Shown here: positions 17,967-26,363 of the stretch, piece after piece | How the letters are laid out: every line of letters begins with the position of its first letter | Numbering within the stretch: the first letter of the stretch is position 1 | Assembly: GCF_016714285.1 (NCBI RefSeq) | Contig: NZ_JADJNN010000009.1 | Span: 186,001 to 250,000, forward strand | Reading direction: 5' to 3' | Origin: Nannocystis sp. | GTDB taxonomy: Bacteria; Myxococcota_A; Polyangia; Nannocystales; Nannocystaceae | Length of the DNA stretch: 64,000 nt | The notes under the pieces: generated by a model | Told to the model about the DNA's origin: nothing | Databases searched by the model: none | What the model saw: the letters and a program-made list of their open reading frames with translations, nothing else | Made by a program: the position numbers and the translations under genes

Positions 17967-19091
17967 ATGATGCCCCTTCGATCGAGCCTCTCCTGTGTGG
18001 CGGCCCTCGCGGTCCTGCTCGTGGCTTGCGGCGATGATGGTCGCGCCAACACGAGCGCGACGGCCGGTTCATCGGTGTCGACGATCTCCGGCAGCACCGG
18101 CGAAACCCAGAGCCCCACGAGCTCGACCGGCGGCCTCACCGACGCGAGCAGCGAGCCGGTGAGCAGCTCGGAGCCGCCGACGACCAGCGGCTCCACGACC
18201 GATGCCCCCACGAGCTCCAGCACCAGCGGCGCCAGCACCACCGACGCGACGGACAGCGGCGTGTCCGCGAGCACCGGCACCACGGCGGTCGGGCCCGAGG
18301 GCTGCAAGCAGGTGGATTTCCTGTTCGTCATCGACAACTCGGTGTCCATGGAGAACGAACAGACGGCCCTCACCATGGCCTTCCCAGGCTTCATCGACAC
18401 GATCAAGAACACCCTGCCCACCAGCGACTATCACATCATGGTCGCCGACACCGACGCCGAGGGCCGCTGCGCGCCGGGTATATGCACACACTCGACCTGC
18501 CAGGCGCAGATGAAGTACGCTTGCAAGGACATCTTCTCCGAGTGCGACACCACCCGCGGCGCCGGTGTGGTCCACCCCGCCGGCGAATTCGCGAGCAACA
18601 TGCCCTGCGACTTCGACCCGGGCAAGCGTTACCTCCTGGGGGACGACCTCGCCCTGACCAGCAATTTCCAGTGCGCCGCCAAGGTCGGGACCGCCGGCAA
18701 CGGGTCGGAGCGGCCGATGGACGGGATGGTCGAGGCCGTCTCGCCCGCCCTGCTGGCGCCCGGCGCCTGTAATGAGGGCTTCCTGCGCGACGGGGCGATC
18801 CTCGTGGTCACCTTCATCAGCGACGACGCCAACGTCGAGGACATGAACACCGCGCAGCAGACCTACGACGCGGTCGTCGCGGCGAAGGGCGGCGACGTCG
18901 ACAAGATCGTCATGCTCGGCCTGATCCCCGGCGACGTCGGCTGCGGCGGCGGCGGAAAGCACTGGGCCGACATGATCGCCCTGTTCGGCCCGCGCGGGAT
19001 CAAGGGCTCGGTCTGCGCCCCGGAGTTCAACACATTCTTCCAGGACGCCGTCAATACGATCCTCGATACCTGCGTGATTAACCCCGGATAA
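17967..19091 (+). CDS. vWA-domain lipoprotein
   Basis: A 374-residue lipoprotein. Signal peptide MMPLRSSLSCVAALAVLL ends in lipobox LVAC; an STG linker of ~90 residues follows. From about residue 116 there is a von Willebrand A-like domain: DFLFVIDNSVSM contains the MIDAS DxSxS pattern, and TFISDDANVEDMN later in the domain supplies further acidic/Thr residues. Cys pairs in the insert (CAPGICTHSTCQAQMKYAC) suggest disulfides. Such proteins mediate metal-dependent surface adhesion. The next lipoprotein reads the same way after a 57-bp gap. Confidence 0.75.
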   Translation: MMPLRSSLSCVAALAVLLVACGDDGRANTSATAGSSVSTISGSTGETQSPTSSTGGLTDASSEPVSSSEPPTTSGSTTDAPTSSSTSGASTTDATDSGVSASTGTTAVGPEGCKQVDFLFVIDNSVSMENEQTALTMAFPGFIDTIKNTLPTSDYHIMVADTDAEGRCAPGICTHSTCQAQMKYACKDIFSECDTTRGAGVVHPAGEFASNMPCDFDPGKRYLLGDDLALTSNFQCAAKVGTAGNGSERPMDGMVEAVSPALLAPGACNEGFLRDGAILVVTFISDDANVEDMNTAQQTYDAVVAAKGGDVDKIVMLGLIPGDVGCGGGGKHWADMIALFGPRGIKGSVCAPEFNTFFQDAVNTILDTCVINPG

Positions 19092-19163
19092 CCGGTCGGG
19101 CAACCGGGTCGAGGCCGCCAACTCAGTGATTGACGCCGCGTCGCGGGCATGGACAATCGCGGC

Positions 19164-20336
19164 ATGTTCTCGCGCGTTCGTCCGCAGATCCTCCCGCTCG
19201 CCCTCGTCGTCGCCTGCCACGGGGACACGGGAGACACCACCGGCACGGCGGGCCCGGGGACCACAGGGAGCACGATGCTCGCGCCCGCCAGCAGCGAGAG
19301 CGGCGAGCCCGGCGAATCGACGTCGACGTCCACCACGTCCACACCGACGACCACCGACGCGAGCACCGCCGAGACCACGGCCGAGCCGGCGAGCACCGGC
19401 GACGCGCTCCCGCTGTGCCCGCCCGACGTGACCTGCGTCGACAGCTTCCCCTTCAGCGACGAGCGCGACACCAGCATGGAGGGCAAGAGCTCGCTCACCG
19501 CCTACACCTGCGCCCCCGACACCGATGAATCTGGCCCGGAGATCGTCTATCGCGTGACCGTCCCGGAGGCGGGCTTTCTCAGCGCCGCCGTGTACGCCGA
19601 AGCCGACGCTGACATCGACGTGCACATCCTCTCGGCCCTCGACCCGGCGAGCTGCCTGAGCCGCGGGGACCGGCACGCCAGCGCCGACGTGCCCGCCGGC
19701 GATCACTGGATCGTGGCTGACACCTACGCCGTCGACGGCGTCCCGCTCTCCGGCGCGTTCCGCATCGACATCGGCTTCATCGTCCCCTCGCTCGGGCCCT
19801 GCGACATGGAGGTCGGCGAGATGCCGCGGGTCGGCGACGGCGGCGACCACCTGGCCATGCCCGCGACCGGCCCGATCGTCGGCGAGGCCCACCTCGTCAC
19901 CCAGGACGAACCCAAGCCATATCCCACGACCGCCACCGAGGAGCTGCAGGAGCATTATGCGCTCTCGCAGTCGGTGACCGGCCTCGTGATGTACCGCGAT
20001 CAGGTGTGGGCGCCGCTCGAGGGCGGCGGCTTCTATGGCGCCGGCATCGGCGATCCATCGCTGTTTCCGGCGCTGGACGAGGGCTGGTACGTCAATATGT
20101 ACTGGACCGCCGCCGCCCGGCCCGAGCGCGGCACGCGGATGATCCTCCGCGACCCGAATGGCACCCGCGCCGTGGTGGTGGCCGCCGGCTACGAGACCGG
20201 GCCGGGCAATCTGGCGCACATCGGCGGGACGCCCGAGGAGTCGCACTTCTATCTCGGCACCCACCACCTCGACACCCTGCAGCTCGGCCTCGCCAGCGAC
20301 CCGTCCCTGCCGCTCGGACCGCGCACCTGTCAGTGA
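19164..20336 (+). CDS. STG-linker lipoprotein with PPC-like domain
   Basis: About 390 residues with start MFSRVRPQILPLALVVAC, whose lipobox is LVVAC (ATG 19149 is an alternative giving MDNRG...). A linker of ~60 residues is Ser/Thr/Gly-rich. Residues ~90-180 resemble a bacterial pre-peptidase C-terminal (PPC)-type beta domain (IVYRVTVPEAGFLSAAVYAE, DIDVHILSALD, GDHWIVADTY). The C-terminal ~170 residues are hydrophilic with a repeated beta pattern and no catalytic signature. It is probably a surface or secreted protein. Confidence 0.7.
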   Translation: MFSRVRPQILPLALVVACHGDTGDTTGTAGPGTTGSTMLAPASSESGEPGESTSTSTTSTPTTTDASTAETTAEPASTGDALPLCPPDVTCVDSFPFSDERDTSMEGKSSLTAYTCAPDTDESGPEIVYRVTVPEAGFLSAAVYAEADADIDVHILSALDPASCLSRGDRHASADVPAGDHWIVADTYAVDGVPLSGAFRIDIGFIVPSLGPCDMEVGEMPRVGDGGDHLAMPATGPIVGEAHLVTQDEPKPYPTTATEELQEHYALSQSVTGLVMYRDQVWAPLEGGGFYGAGIGDPSLFPALDEGWYVNMYWTAAARPERGTRMILRDPNGTRAVVVAAGYETGPGNLAHIGGTPEESHFYLGTHHLDTLQLGLASDPSLPLGPRTCQ

Positions 20337-20348
20337 GCTGCGGCCGGA

Positions 20349-21017
20349 TCACGGGACATATTTGGCGGCGAGCATCCCGGCCATCGCGCGCGCGGCCGCG
20401 ATCGGCGGTTGATCACAGAAGGTCGTCGAGGTGTCGTGGGTCACGCCGCCGAGATCGAGGAGCATCGATTCAAAGATGTCCGTCGGCGGATTACAGGCCG
20501 GGTCGGGGCCGTCGAGCAGGGTCACCAGCGCGGGATCTGCGAACACGGCGACCGCCGCCAGGAAGTCCTCCTCCGACACATCGGCCTCGACCACCGGGTT
20601 GCCAACTTCCCCGAAAGTCTCGACCCGCAGCTTGCGCGACGCGAGCAGCTCGACGAAGCCGTCGCAATCGGCGTTCGGCGCACATGGGCCCGCGGCCGAC
20701 GACTGCTTGAAGCGCTCGAAGTCCCCGACATCGACCCCGGTCGTCCCATCGCCGGTCGAGCCGGCGCTCGTGCCTGTGTCCGCTGTCGCCGCGCTCGTCG
20801 AGCCCATGTCGCCGGTGGCCGCGGTGGTCGCGTCGCTCGCGCTGCTGGAGCTGCCCGTGCTCGCGCTGGTCGTCGGCGTGGTGGTCTCCGTCGCGGCCGT
20901 GGTCGACGGGCCCTGCGTCGTGTCGCCCGAGCCGCCGCTCGTGGCGTCGTCCGTGCCCGGACCGCAGGCGGAGACGAGGGTGAGCAGGAGCATGAAAGCC
21001 GGGCCGAAACGGAGCAT
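20349..21017 (-). CDS. STG-linker lipoprotein
   Basis: A 222-residue lipoprotein starting MLRFGPAFMLLLTLVSACG (lipobox VSAC). The linker runs to about residue 90 and is almost pure Ser/Thr/Gly/Ala with a few Asp. A C-terminal ~125-residue domain contains four Cys (GPCAPNADCDGF...; DPACNPP; FCDQPP) and ends at 20349. No recognised family. It is convergent with the preceding lipoprotein, separated by 12 bp. Confidence 0.7.
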   Translation of the reverse strand: MLRFGPAFMLLLTLVSACGPGTDDATSGGSGDTTQGPSTTAATETTTPTTSASTGSSSSASDATTAATGDMGSTSAATADTGTSAGSTGDGTTGVDVGDFERFKQSSAAGPCAPNADCDGFVELLASRKLRVETFGEVGNPVVEADVSEEDFLAAVAVFADPALVTLLDGPDPACNPPTDIFESMLLDLGGVTHDTSTTFCDQPPIAAARAMAGMLAAKYVP

Positions 21018-21337
21018 GGCGCGACGCTACGGGGCCTGGCCGCCGCGTGTCAACGCCGGTAGCAAGGCCAGGCGCCCGCAAGGGTCCACGGGGCCGAACC
21101 CGTGGCCACGCCGCCAGCGTGCCACCGTCGCCGAAATTCCGGTTCCTCCGGCAAATTTGTGGGCAGCATAGCTGCCTGATGGGCCATGTTGCGGTGTAAG
21201 GGGTCAGCAGAATCGGTGTGGGAAGGCGGGCTCCGGGAGGTTGCCCAGGCCGTGGTAGAGGGCGGTGGTGGTCAGGAGTCCGTGGTGCTCGCAAACCTCG
21301 ACCACCCCGCGATTGCCCGGCATGGGTGAGCCGCCGC
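21018..21337. other. Intergenic stretch with a short ORF fragment
   Basis: On the minus strand a frame ending at 21204 encodes MPGNRGVVEVCEHHGLL followed by ~20 more residues ending FPHRFC, with a stop at 21204-21206 and a distinctive His/Cys-rich composition. It is too short to call a gene. The rest of the stretch shows nothing. Confidence 0.35.
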
Positions 21338-22132
21338 TCACCAGCCGCAGCACTCGAGCGAGAAGGCCTGGAGCACGTCCTGACCCTGGGCGCAGATGTC
21401 CATCGCCGGGCACATCTTGACGTTCACGTCGTCCTCGAAGCAGCGACAGCCCTGCTTGCCGCACACGATCTCGTGCTTGTAGTCGGGGCAGGTCTCGCCG
21501 AGCGAGCACATCCCCATGCCCGCCCCGCCGGTGGGCTCGCACGCCCCGCCGCCGCCGCACAGCATGTCCTGCGCGGCGAGCTCCTTGGCGCAGAAGTCCG
21601 GGTTGTTGAGGTCGTCGCAGGTCCCGCCGGCGATGCAGTTGATGAAGGCGAGCGTCGCATCCACACACTCCTGCGGGGCGTCGGGCGCGGGCGTGGTGTC
21701 CTCGATGCACGAGGCGGTGCACTCGCCAGGTGGGGGGGCGTTCGGGTCGCACTTTCCGAGCGTCGTGCAGGCCTCGGCGCAGGCCTCGGGGATGCCGCCG
21801 CCGCCGCCGGTCGTGGTGTCCGTGGTCGTGTCGGGCGGGATGGTCGTGACGCCGGTCGTGGTGGCGTCGGCCGTGGTGGCGTCGGCCGTGGTGGCGTCGC
21901 TCGTCTCGCCGGGCGCGGTCGTCGTCCCGCTGTTGCTGTCGCTGTTGCTCCCGCCCTCGGTCGGGCTCGAGGTCGGGTTGGTCTGCGCGGTCGTCCCCGA
22001 GTCCGAGGTGTCCGAGCCGGCCTCGGTCGCCGCGCCGGTGGAGGCGCCGCCCGTGCTCTCGGACTTGTCGTCGCCGCAGGCGCTCAGCGGAAGCAGGGCC
22101 GCGAGCATGTAAGAGATATTGCGAAGGTTCAT
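21338..22132 (-). CDS. STG-linker lipoprotein with Cys-rich C-terminus
   Basis: A 264-residue protein. The start MNLRNISYMLAALLPLSACGDD at 22132 gives lipobox LSAC; upstream codons in the same frame (to 22459) are not signal-like. A ~110-residue Ser/Thr/Gly/Ala/Asp linker includes TTADATTADATT encoded by direct repeats. The C-terminal region is Cys-rich (EACAEACTTLGKC, GMCSLGETC, GCRCFED, LECCGW), with about 16 Cys, and is presumably a disulfide-rich secreted domain. No family recognised. It is divergent from the gene at 22260. Confidence 0.7.
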   Translation of the reverse strand: MNLRNISYMLAALLPLSACGDDKSESTGGASTGAATEAGSDTSDSGTTAQTNPTSSPTEGGSNSDSNSGTTTAPGETSDATTADATTADATTTGVTTIPPDTTTDTTTGGGGGIPEACAEACTTLGKCDPNAPPPGECTASCIEDTTPAPDAPQECVDATLAFINCIAGGTCDDLNNPDFCAKELAAQDMLCGGGGACEPTGGAGMGMCSLGETCPDYKHEIVCGKQGCRCFEDDVNVKMCPAMDICAQGQDVLQAFSLECCGW

Positions 22133-22259
22133 GCTCCCGGACATATACCCGCGCGCCGGCGCTGTAAACCCTGCAAGCGAGGAGACGACCAACCCCGGGC
22201 GGCGCTCGCCCGCGATACAGGGCCTGGTTCGCGTACGTCCCGCGTGCGAGCATCCTGCG

Positions 22260-23348
22260 ATGAAGGACGCGTGGGAGCACGACGGCGACGACGAGACCGC
22301 GGTCGACGAGGCCTGCGCGCGGCTCGGGTGGCCCAGACAATGGCTGGCCGTCGACGGCCACGAGCACACGATCATCGCTGGCGCCGTCGATGCGCGGCGT
22401 GTCGTCTGGGTCGAGCGTCGCTTTCGCGGCGATCCCACCTGGGACGAGGTCGAATACACGCTGTGGGTCGCCGTCGACGGGGCGCTCGCGCTGGCGTGGA
22501 CCGTCGAGACCTATAATCCGTACTTCGGCTGTGAGGTCGGCTTTCTGCGCCTCGGCGCCGACGAGGTCGTGGTGGTCTATCGCGAGAAGCACCGGACGAT
22601 CGTCGCGTCGCTGGGCCTCGCTGGCGGTGCGACGATGCGCGCGCTCGCCGATCGCTGGCGGGTCGTCGGTGACGAGCTGCTGTGGGAGAGCAGGGTGTCG
22701 CGCGGCCTGGTCGAGCGTGTGCGACTGCCCGACCTCGCGTGGGGTCTGCCGCTGCCCGGCGGGCTGTGCGACGCGCTGCTCGTGGCCGGCACGCCGCTGC
22801 CCTGTCCCGGGCCGCACGCCAGCAGCGACCCGGCGACGATGCAGTCCGCGATCGTTCGCCGCCTGTTCGGCGCCGACCCGCCCGCGCCGCTCGCGGGCCT
22901 GGTGGTCGGCGCGCTGGCCCACCGCTTCTGGGACGCTGTGCCCGTCTGCGGCGCTCGCTACGAGTCGCTGACCATCGGCCCGGGCGAGTGGAACCAGCTC
23001 GGCTGGTTGCCCTTTCACTGGCACCATACATTGGGCCCCGCGGAGGCCGAGGCGCTGGTCGCCGCGCTCGTCGAGCTCGCCGCGCGTCCGCCCACAGAGC
23101 CCGACGCCGACCTGCACGGGTGGCGCGTCGAGCTCGCGTGTCGCCACGTCGCCGAGCGCTGCACCGAGCTGGCCGCGGTCTGCCGCGCCGGACGCCTGCC
23201 GGAGGGCGTGTCCTGTTATTTCTGGGTCGAATGGTCGCAGGCGGGCTTCGCCGCGGGCGAGCGCGGGCGCTTCCCCGCCGACCTGTGGCGCGTGTGGGAG
23301 TCGCTGCGGCCGCACGCGGAGCGCCTGCGGGCGCTCACCGGGCGTTGA
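22260..23348 (+). CDS. Hypothetical soluble protein
   Basis: A 362-residue protein from ATG 22260 with good coding character: beta-rich N-terminal half (HTIIAGAVDARRVVWVERRF, LWVAVDGALALAWTVETY, VVVVYREKHRTIVAS) and an acidic, Trp-rich C-terminal half (RAGRLPEGVSCYFWVEWSQ). No signal peptide or TM helix and no known motif. The gene is flanked by lipoproteins on the opposite strand. I do not recognise the family. Confidence 0.6.
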   Translation: MKDAWEHDGDDETAVDEACARLGWPRQWLAVDGHEHTIIAGAVDARRVVWVERRFRGDPTWDEVEYTLWVAVDGALALAWTVETYNPYFGCEVGFLRLGADEVVVVYREKHRTIVASLGLAGGATMRALADRWRVVGDELLWESRVSRGLVERVRLPDLAWGLPLPGGLCDALLVAGTPLPCPGPHASSDPATMQSAIVRRLFGADPPAPLAGLVVGALAHRFWDAVPVCGARYESLTIGPGEWNQLGWLPFHWHHTLGPAEAEALVAALVELAARPPTEPDADLHGWRVELACRHVAERCTELAAVCRAGRLPEGVSCYFWVEWSQAGFAAGERGRFPADLWRVWESLRPHAERLRALTGR

Positions 23349-23370
23349 CGATCTTCGATCACGCTCCCAC

Positions 23371-24717
23371 TCAAACTTCGCGGCGCCGGCGACGAGCTGT
23401 CCCGAGGGCCAGGAGGCCGAGCAGCGCCGGCACCTCGCCCCCACGCGGGTCGCCGCGGCAGCCGCAGCCCTCCGCGACGTCGGCGAAGCCGGGCCCCTGG
23501 CAGTGCGGGTTTGGCTTCGCGCGGGCGAAGGCGCCGGCGAACAGGTCGCCGAAGCCGCCCGGCGGCGGCACCTCGGCGGTCCACGCGAGGTCGACATCGC
23601 TGTGCAAGTTAGCGACGCGGGCGGCGATGCTGCCGGTGTAGCTGCGCGCCCCGCTGCTCGGGTTGGTGAAGCACCACGCCGACTCGTCCTCGGCTGCGGC
23701 GCTGTCGACCAGGGCGATATAGTCGTAGTTGCAATCCTCACGGTAATACGGGATCGGCGACAGCGGGAAGCTGCCGTCCAGGACCTCCCATTCGGCGCGC
23801 GCCCCGTAGACCAGGTCGCCCTCGCCGTCGCGGACCACCGCCCGCGCGCCGATCGGCATGCGCGAGCCGTCGTCGGGGTTGCGGCCGTAGCCCACCACGA
23901 TCTCGAGCTCCGCCAGCGCCGCCGACGGCACGCCGACGACCCGTCCGAGCGAGACCACCGCGTCCTCGAGGGTGAGGGTGAGGGCCGCCTCGCTGCCCGC
24001 CGGGACCCGCAGGAACAGCGTCGCTCGCTCGCCGAGCTCGACCTCCGGGGCCGCCCCGCGCAGCGTATCGACCGTGATCGCGGCCCCCTCGGCCGGCCAG
24101 GCCACCCGGCGATCGTCGACCCGCAGATCGATCAGCAGGTGCACGGGCTGGTCGGCGGCGAGCTTCAGCAATTCAGCGTCCGCGGCCGGCTCGAGCCCGG
24201 TCGGGAACTCACCTGTCTCTGCGGACAGGTACTTGCGGGACATCGTGTCGAGGTACGAGACCAGGCGGCCGCGCAGCGCCGGCGCGGCCGCCGAGCGCAG
24301 CGCGAGCTGCTCCGGCGGGAACACGCCAGGGACGGCGCAGGGCTGCGGCTCGAAGCGCCACAGCACCTCGCCCTCGCCCTCCAGCACCAGGCAGGCGCCG
24401 TCGGCCTGGGCCGGGCCATCGACGCTGGCGCGGTAGCACGCGGCCAGCACCTCCGCGTCCGGGGCCGCCCCGCACAGCATCTCGTCGCAGGCGATCTCGG
24501 GGCACCAGCGCGTCCCGGCCAGCAGCGCCTCCTGCTCCTGCATGCCAGGGCCGCCTGGATGCTCGCAGGGGTCGAATTGCAGCGCCGCGGTGCTGAAGCT
24601 CCAGCGCCCGCTGCTGCTCACATACGATCCGTCGCCGTCGCCGTCGCTGCAGTCCTCCGGGCAGCCGCCCGCGAGCGCGAGCAGGAGCAGACAGCAGTCG
24701 CGGCGCCGGACGGCCAT
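23371..24717 (-). CDS. Secreted protein with lipobox-like signal and MYXO-CTERM tail
   Basis: A 448-residue protein from ATG 24717 (MAVRRRDCCLLLLALAGGC, lipobox-like). It ends in a MYXO-CTERM-like tail: Cys-rich GCGC(R), then a hydrophobic stretch (LLGLLALG) and Arg cluster TARRRRRE. The central region carries beta-rich segments and no catalytic motif. The ~28 codons upstream of 24717 are GC-rich without signal character. The presence of both a lipobox and a MYXO-CTERM tail is unusual. Confidence 0.7.
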   Translation of the reverse strand: MAVRRRDCCLLLLALAGGCPEDCSDGDGDGSYVSSSGRWSFSTAALQFDPCEHPGGPGMQEQEALLAGTRWCPEIACDEMLCGAAPDAEVLAACYRASVDGPAQADGACLVLEGEGEVLWRFEPQPCAVPGVFPPEQLALRSAAAPALRGRLVSYLDTMSRKYLSAETGEFPTGLEPAADAELLKLAADQPVHLLIDLRVDDRRVAWPAEGAAITVDTLRGAAPEVELGERATLFLRVPAGSEAALTLTLEDAVVSLGRVVGVPSAALAELEIVVGYGRNPDDGSRMPIGARAVVRDGEGDLVYGARAEWEVLDGSFPLSPIPYYREDCNYDYIALVDSAAAEDESAWCFTNPSSGARSYTGSIAARVANLHSDVDLAWTAEVPPPGGFGDLFAGAFARAKPNPHCQGPGFADVAEGCGCRGDPRGGEVPALLGLLALGTARRRRREV

Positions 24718-24800
24718 GCCGCATTGTACGCGATTCGGGTACCATCCCGGCCACGGCGCAGAGAATGTCCCATCATGCAGGTCCCAGCCGACGCTCCGCA

Positions 24801-25946
24801 ATGGCGATGTCCCTCAGGACTGGCCTCAGGATTGGCCTCAGGATTGGTCTCAGGACTGGTCTCACGTTTGGCCTCACGTTTGGCCTGACCTGCCTCGCGT
24901 GGACCCCGGTCGCGCAGGCCCACGAGGTCGGCCTGTCTCGCGGCGTGTACACCGTGCACGGGCGCGAGGTGACCGGGGAGCTGACCTTCGCTCGCGCCGA
25001 GCTGCTCGGCCTGGTGCCCGCGCTCGACGTCGACGAGGACGGCGCCCTCACCGACGCCGAGCTGTCCTCCGGGACAGGTGCGCTGCAGCCGGTCGCCGCC
25101 GGTGTGGTGCTCGTGGGCGACGATCGGCCCTGCGCTGGTGAGCTCATCGACGCGGCGCTGACCGAGGAGGACGGCGCGCGCATGCGGATGCGCTTCACCT
25201 GTCCGGGTGAGCCGCGGCGCCTGGCCGTGAGCCTGCCCGTGCTCGAGCAGCTGAAGCCCGGGCACCGCCACCTCGCCCAGCTCGCGCGGGTCGACGGCGA
25301 GGTGTTCGCCGATCTCGTGCTGCACCGCCGCGCCGCCACGGCGAGCGCCGAAGTTCCGGTCGACGCGATGGCCCCGGTGGCCCGGCCCGCCCCGTCGGTC
25401 CGCGCCTACTTCGAGATCGGCGTCGAGCACATTCTCATCGGCACCGACCACCTCGTGTTCCTGCTCGGCCTGGTGGTGGTCGGCGGCCGCCTGCGATCGC
25501 TGATCGCGGTCGTCACCGCCTTCACGATCGGGCACTCGCTGAGCCTCGCGCTGGCCACTCTCGGCGTGTGGCGCCCCGACCCGGGTTTCGTCGAGCCGGC
25601 GATCGCCCTCTCGATCGCCTACGTCGGCGTCGAGAACTTCCTGGTCGCCGACGCGGCCGGGCGCTGGCGGATCACCCTGCCTTTCGGCTTCATCCACGGC
25701 TTCGGCTTCGCCGGGGTGCTCGCCGAGATCGGCGTGCCGGACGGGTCCGTCGGGGCCGCGCTGCTGCTGTTCAACCTCGGCGTCGAGGCCGGGCAGCTGC
25801 TGGTCCTCGCGCTCGTGCTGCCGCTGCTGGCCTGGCTCGGCGCGCGACCGGCGTACCAGCGCGCCCGCGGCCCGCGCTGGATCTCCGCGGCGATCGTCGT
25901 CGCCGGGTTGTTCTGGTTCATCCAGCGCGTCGGCTTCGCCCAGTAG
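24801..25946 (+). CDS. HupE/UreJ-like membrane protein
   Basis: A 381-residue protein with an N-terminal signal region built from a four-residue repeat (R-T/I-G-L) and the cleavage-like AWTPVAQAHE. The luminal part includes an EF-hand-like DVDEDGALTDAEL (about residue 75). The C-terminal ~190 residues contain six hydrophobic helices, with FEIGVEHILIGTDHLVFLLG and FGFIHGFGFAGVLAEIG at the start of the second and third segments, which are HupE/UreJ_2 (PF13795) signatures. Family members are membrane metal-related permeases (nickel/cobalt/hydrogenase context); substrate here is inferred only. Start ATG 24801 is preferred because 24765 precedes the signal. Confidence 0.75.
   Translation: MAMSLRTGLRIGLRIGLRTGLTFGLTFGLTCLAWTPVAQAHEVGLSRGVYTVHGREVTGELTFARAELLGLVPALDVDEDGALTDAELSSGTGALQPVAAGVVLVGDDRPCAGELIDAALTEEDGARMRMRFTCPGEPRRLAVSLPVLEQLKPGHRHLAQLARVDGEVFADLVLHRRAATASAEVPVDAMAPVARPAPSVRAYFEIGVEHILIGTDHLVFLLGLVVVGGRLRSLIAVVTAFTIGHSLSLALATLGVWRPDPGFVEPAIALSIAYVGVENFLVADAAGRWRITLPFGFIHGFGFAGVLAEIGVPDGSVGAALLLFNLGVEAGQLLVLALVLPLLAWLGARPAYQRARGPRWISAAIVVAGLFWFIQRVGFAQ
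24816..24887 (+). repeat. Six 12-bp tandem repeats encoding signal peptide
   Basis: Six in-frame units of about 12 bp encode RTGL RIGL RIGL RTGL TFGL TFGL (residues 6-29). They form the h-region of the HupE-like protein's signal peptide. DNA identity between adjacent units is high (for example CTCAGGATTGGC, CTCAGGACTGGT). Confidence 0.8.
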
Positions 25947-26087
25947 CCCGTTCCCGAGGCGTCGGGGGTCCACTCGCGGCCACCTCGCTCGCTCAGCCGC
26001 GGTGCGCGTCCGGCGGCGACTTGCGCCTGCAGCGATCGCGGCCATGGTCCTGCGAGCCGCGGCGATGGGCCGCGACCGGAGAATCTC

Positions 26088-26363
26088 ATGACGAATCCCA
26101 AGAACAATGTTGCCGAGAACGCAGAGCACCTCAAGAACCAGGTGCAGGAGAAGGCCGAGAAGGTCGGTCACGTCGCCAAGGAGACCGCGCACAAGGTCGG
26201 CCACGCCGCGTCCGAGGCCGTGCACAAGGGCGAGCACGCCATGTCCGACGCCGCTGACAAGGCGCGTGAGCTCGCGGGTCGGGCCGCCGACAAGGTCCAC
26301 GACGGGCTTCACAGCGCCGGCGACGCGCTGAAGCACGCGGGCGACAAGATCAAGAACTCCTGA
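26088..26363 (+). CDS. Small LEA/apolipoprotein-like amphipathic protein
   Basis: A 91-residue, Cys-free, highly charged protein built from roughly 11-residue amphipathic units rich in Lys, His, Glu and Ala (for example VQEKAEKVGHVAKETAHKVG). Composition and spacing match LEA group-3-like / CsbD-like stress proteins in which 11-mer repeats form an alpha helix on dehydration or lipid contact. Family assignment is by composition only. Its 3' end overlaps the convergent ATPase gene by 14 bp. Confidence 0.65.
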   Translation: MTNPKNNVAENAEHLKNQVQEKAEKVGHVAKETAHKVGHAASEAVHKGEHAMSDAADKARELAGRAADKVHDGLHSAGDALKHAGDKIKNS

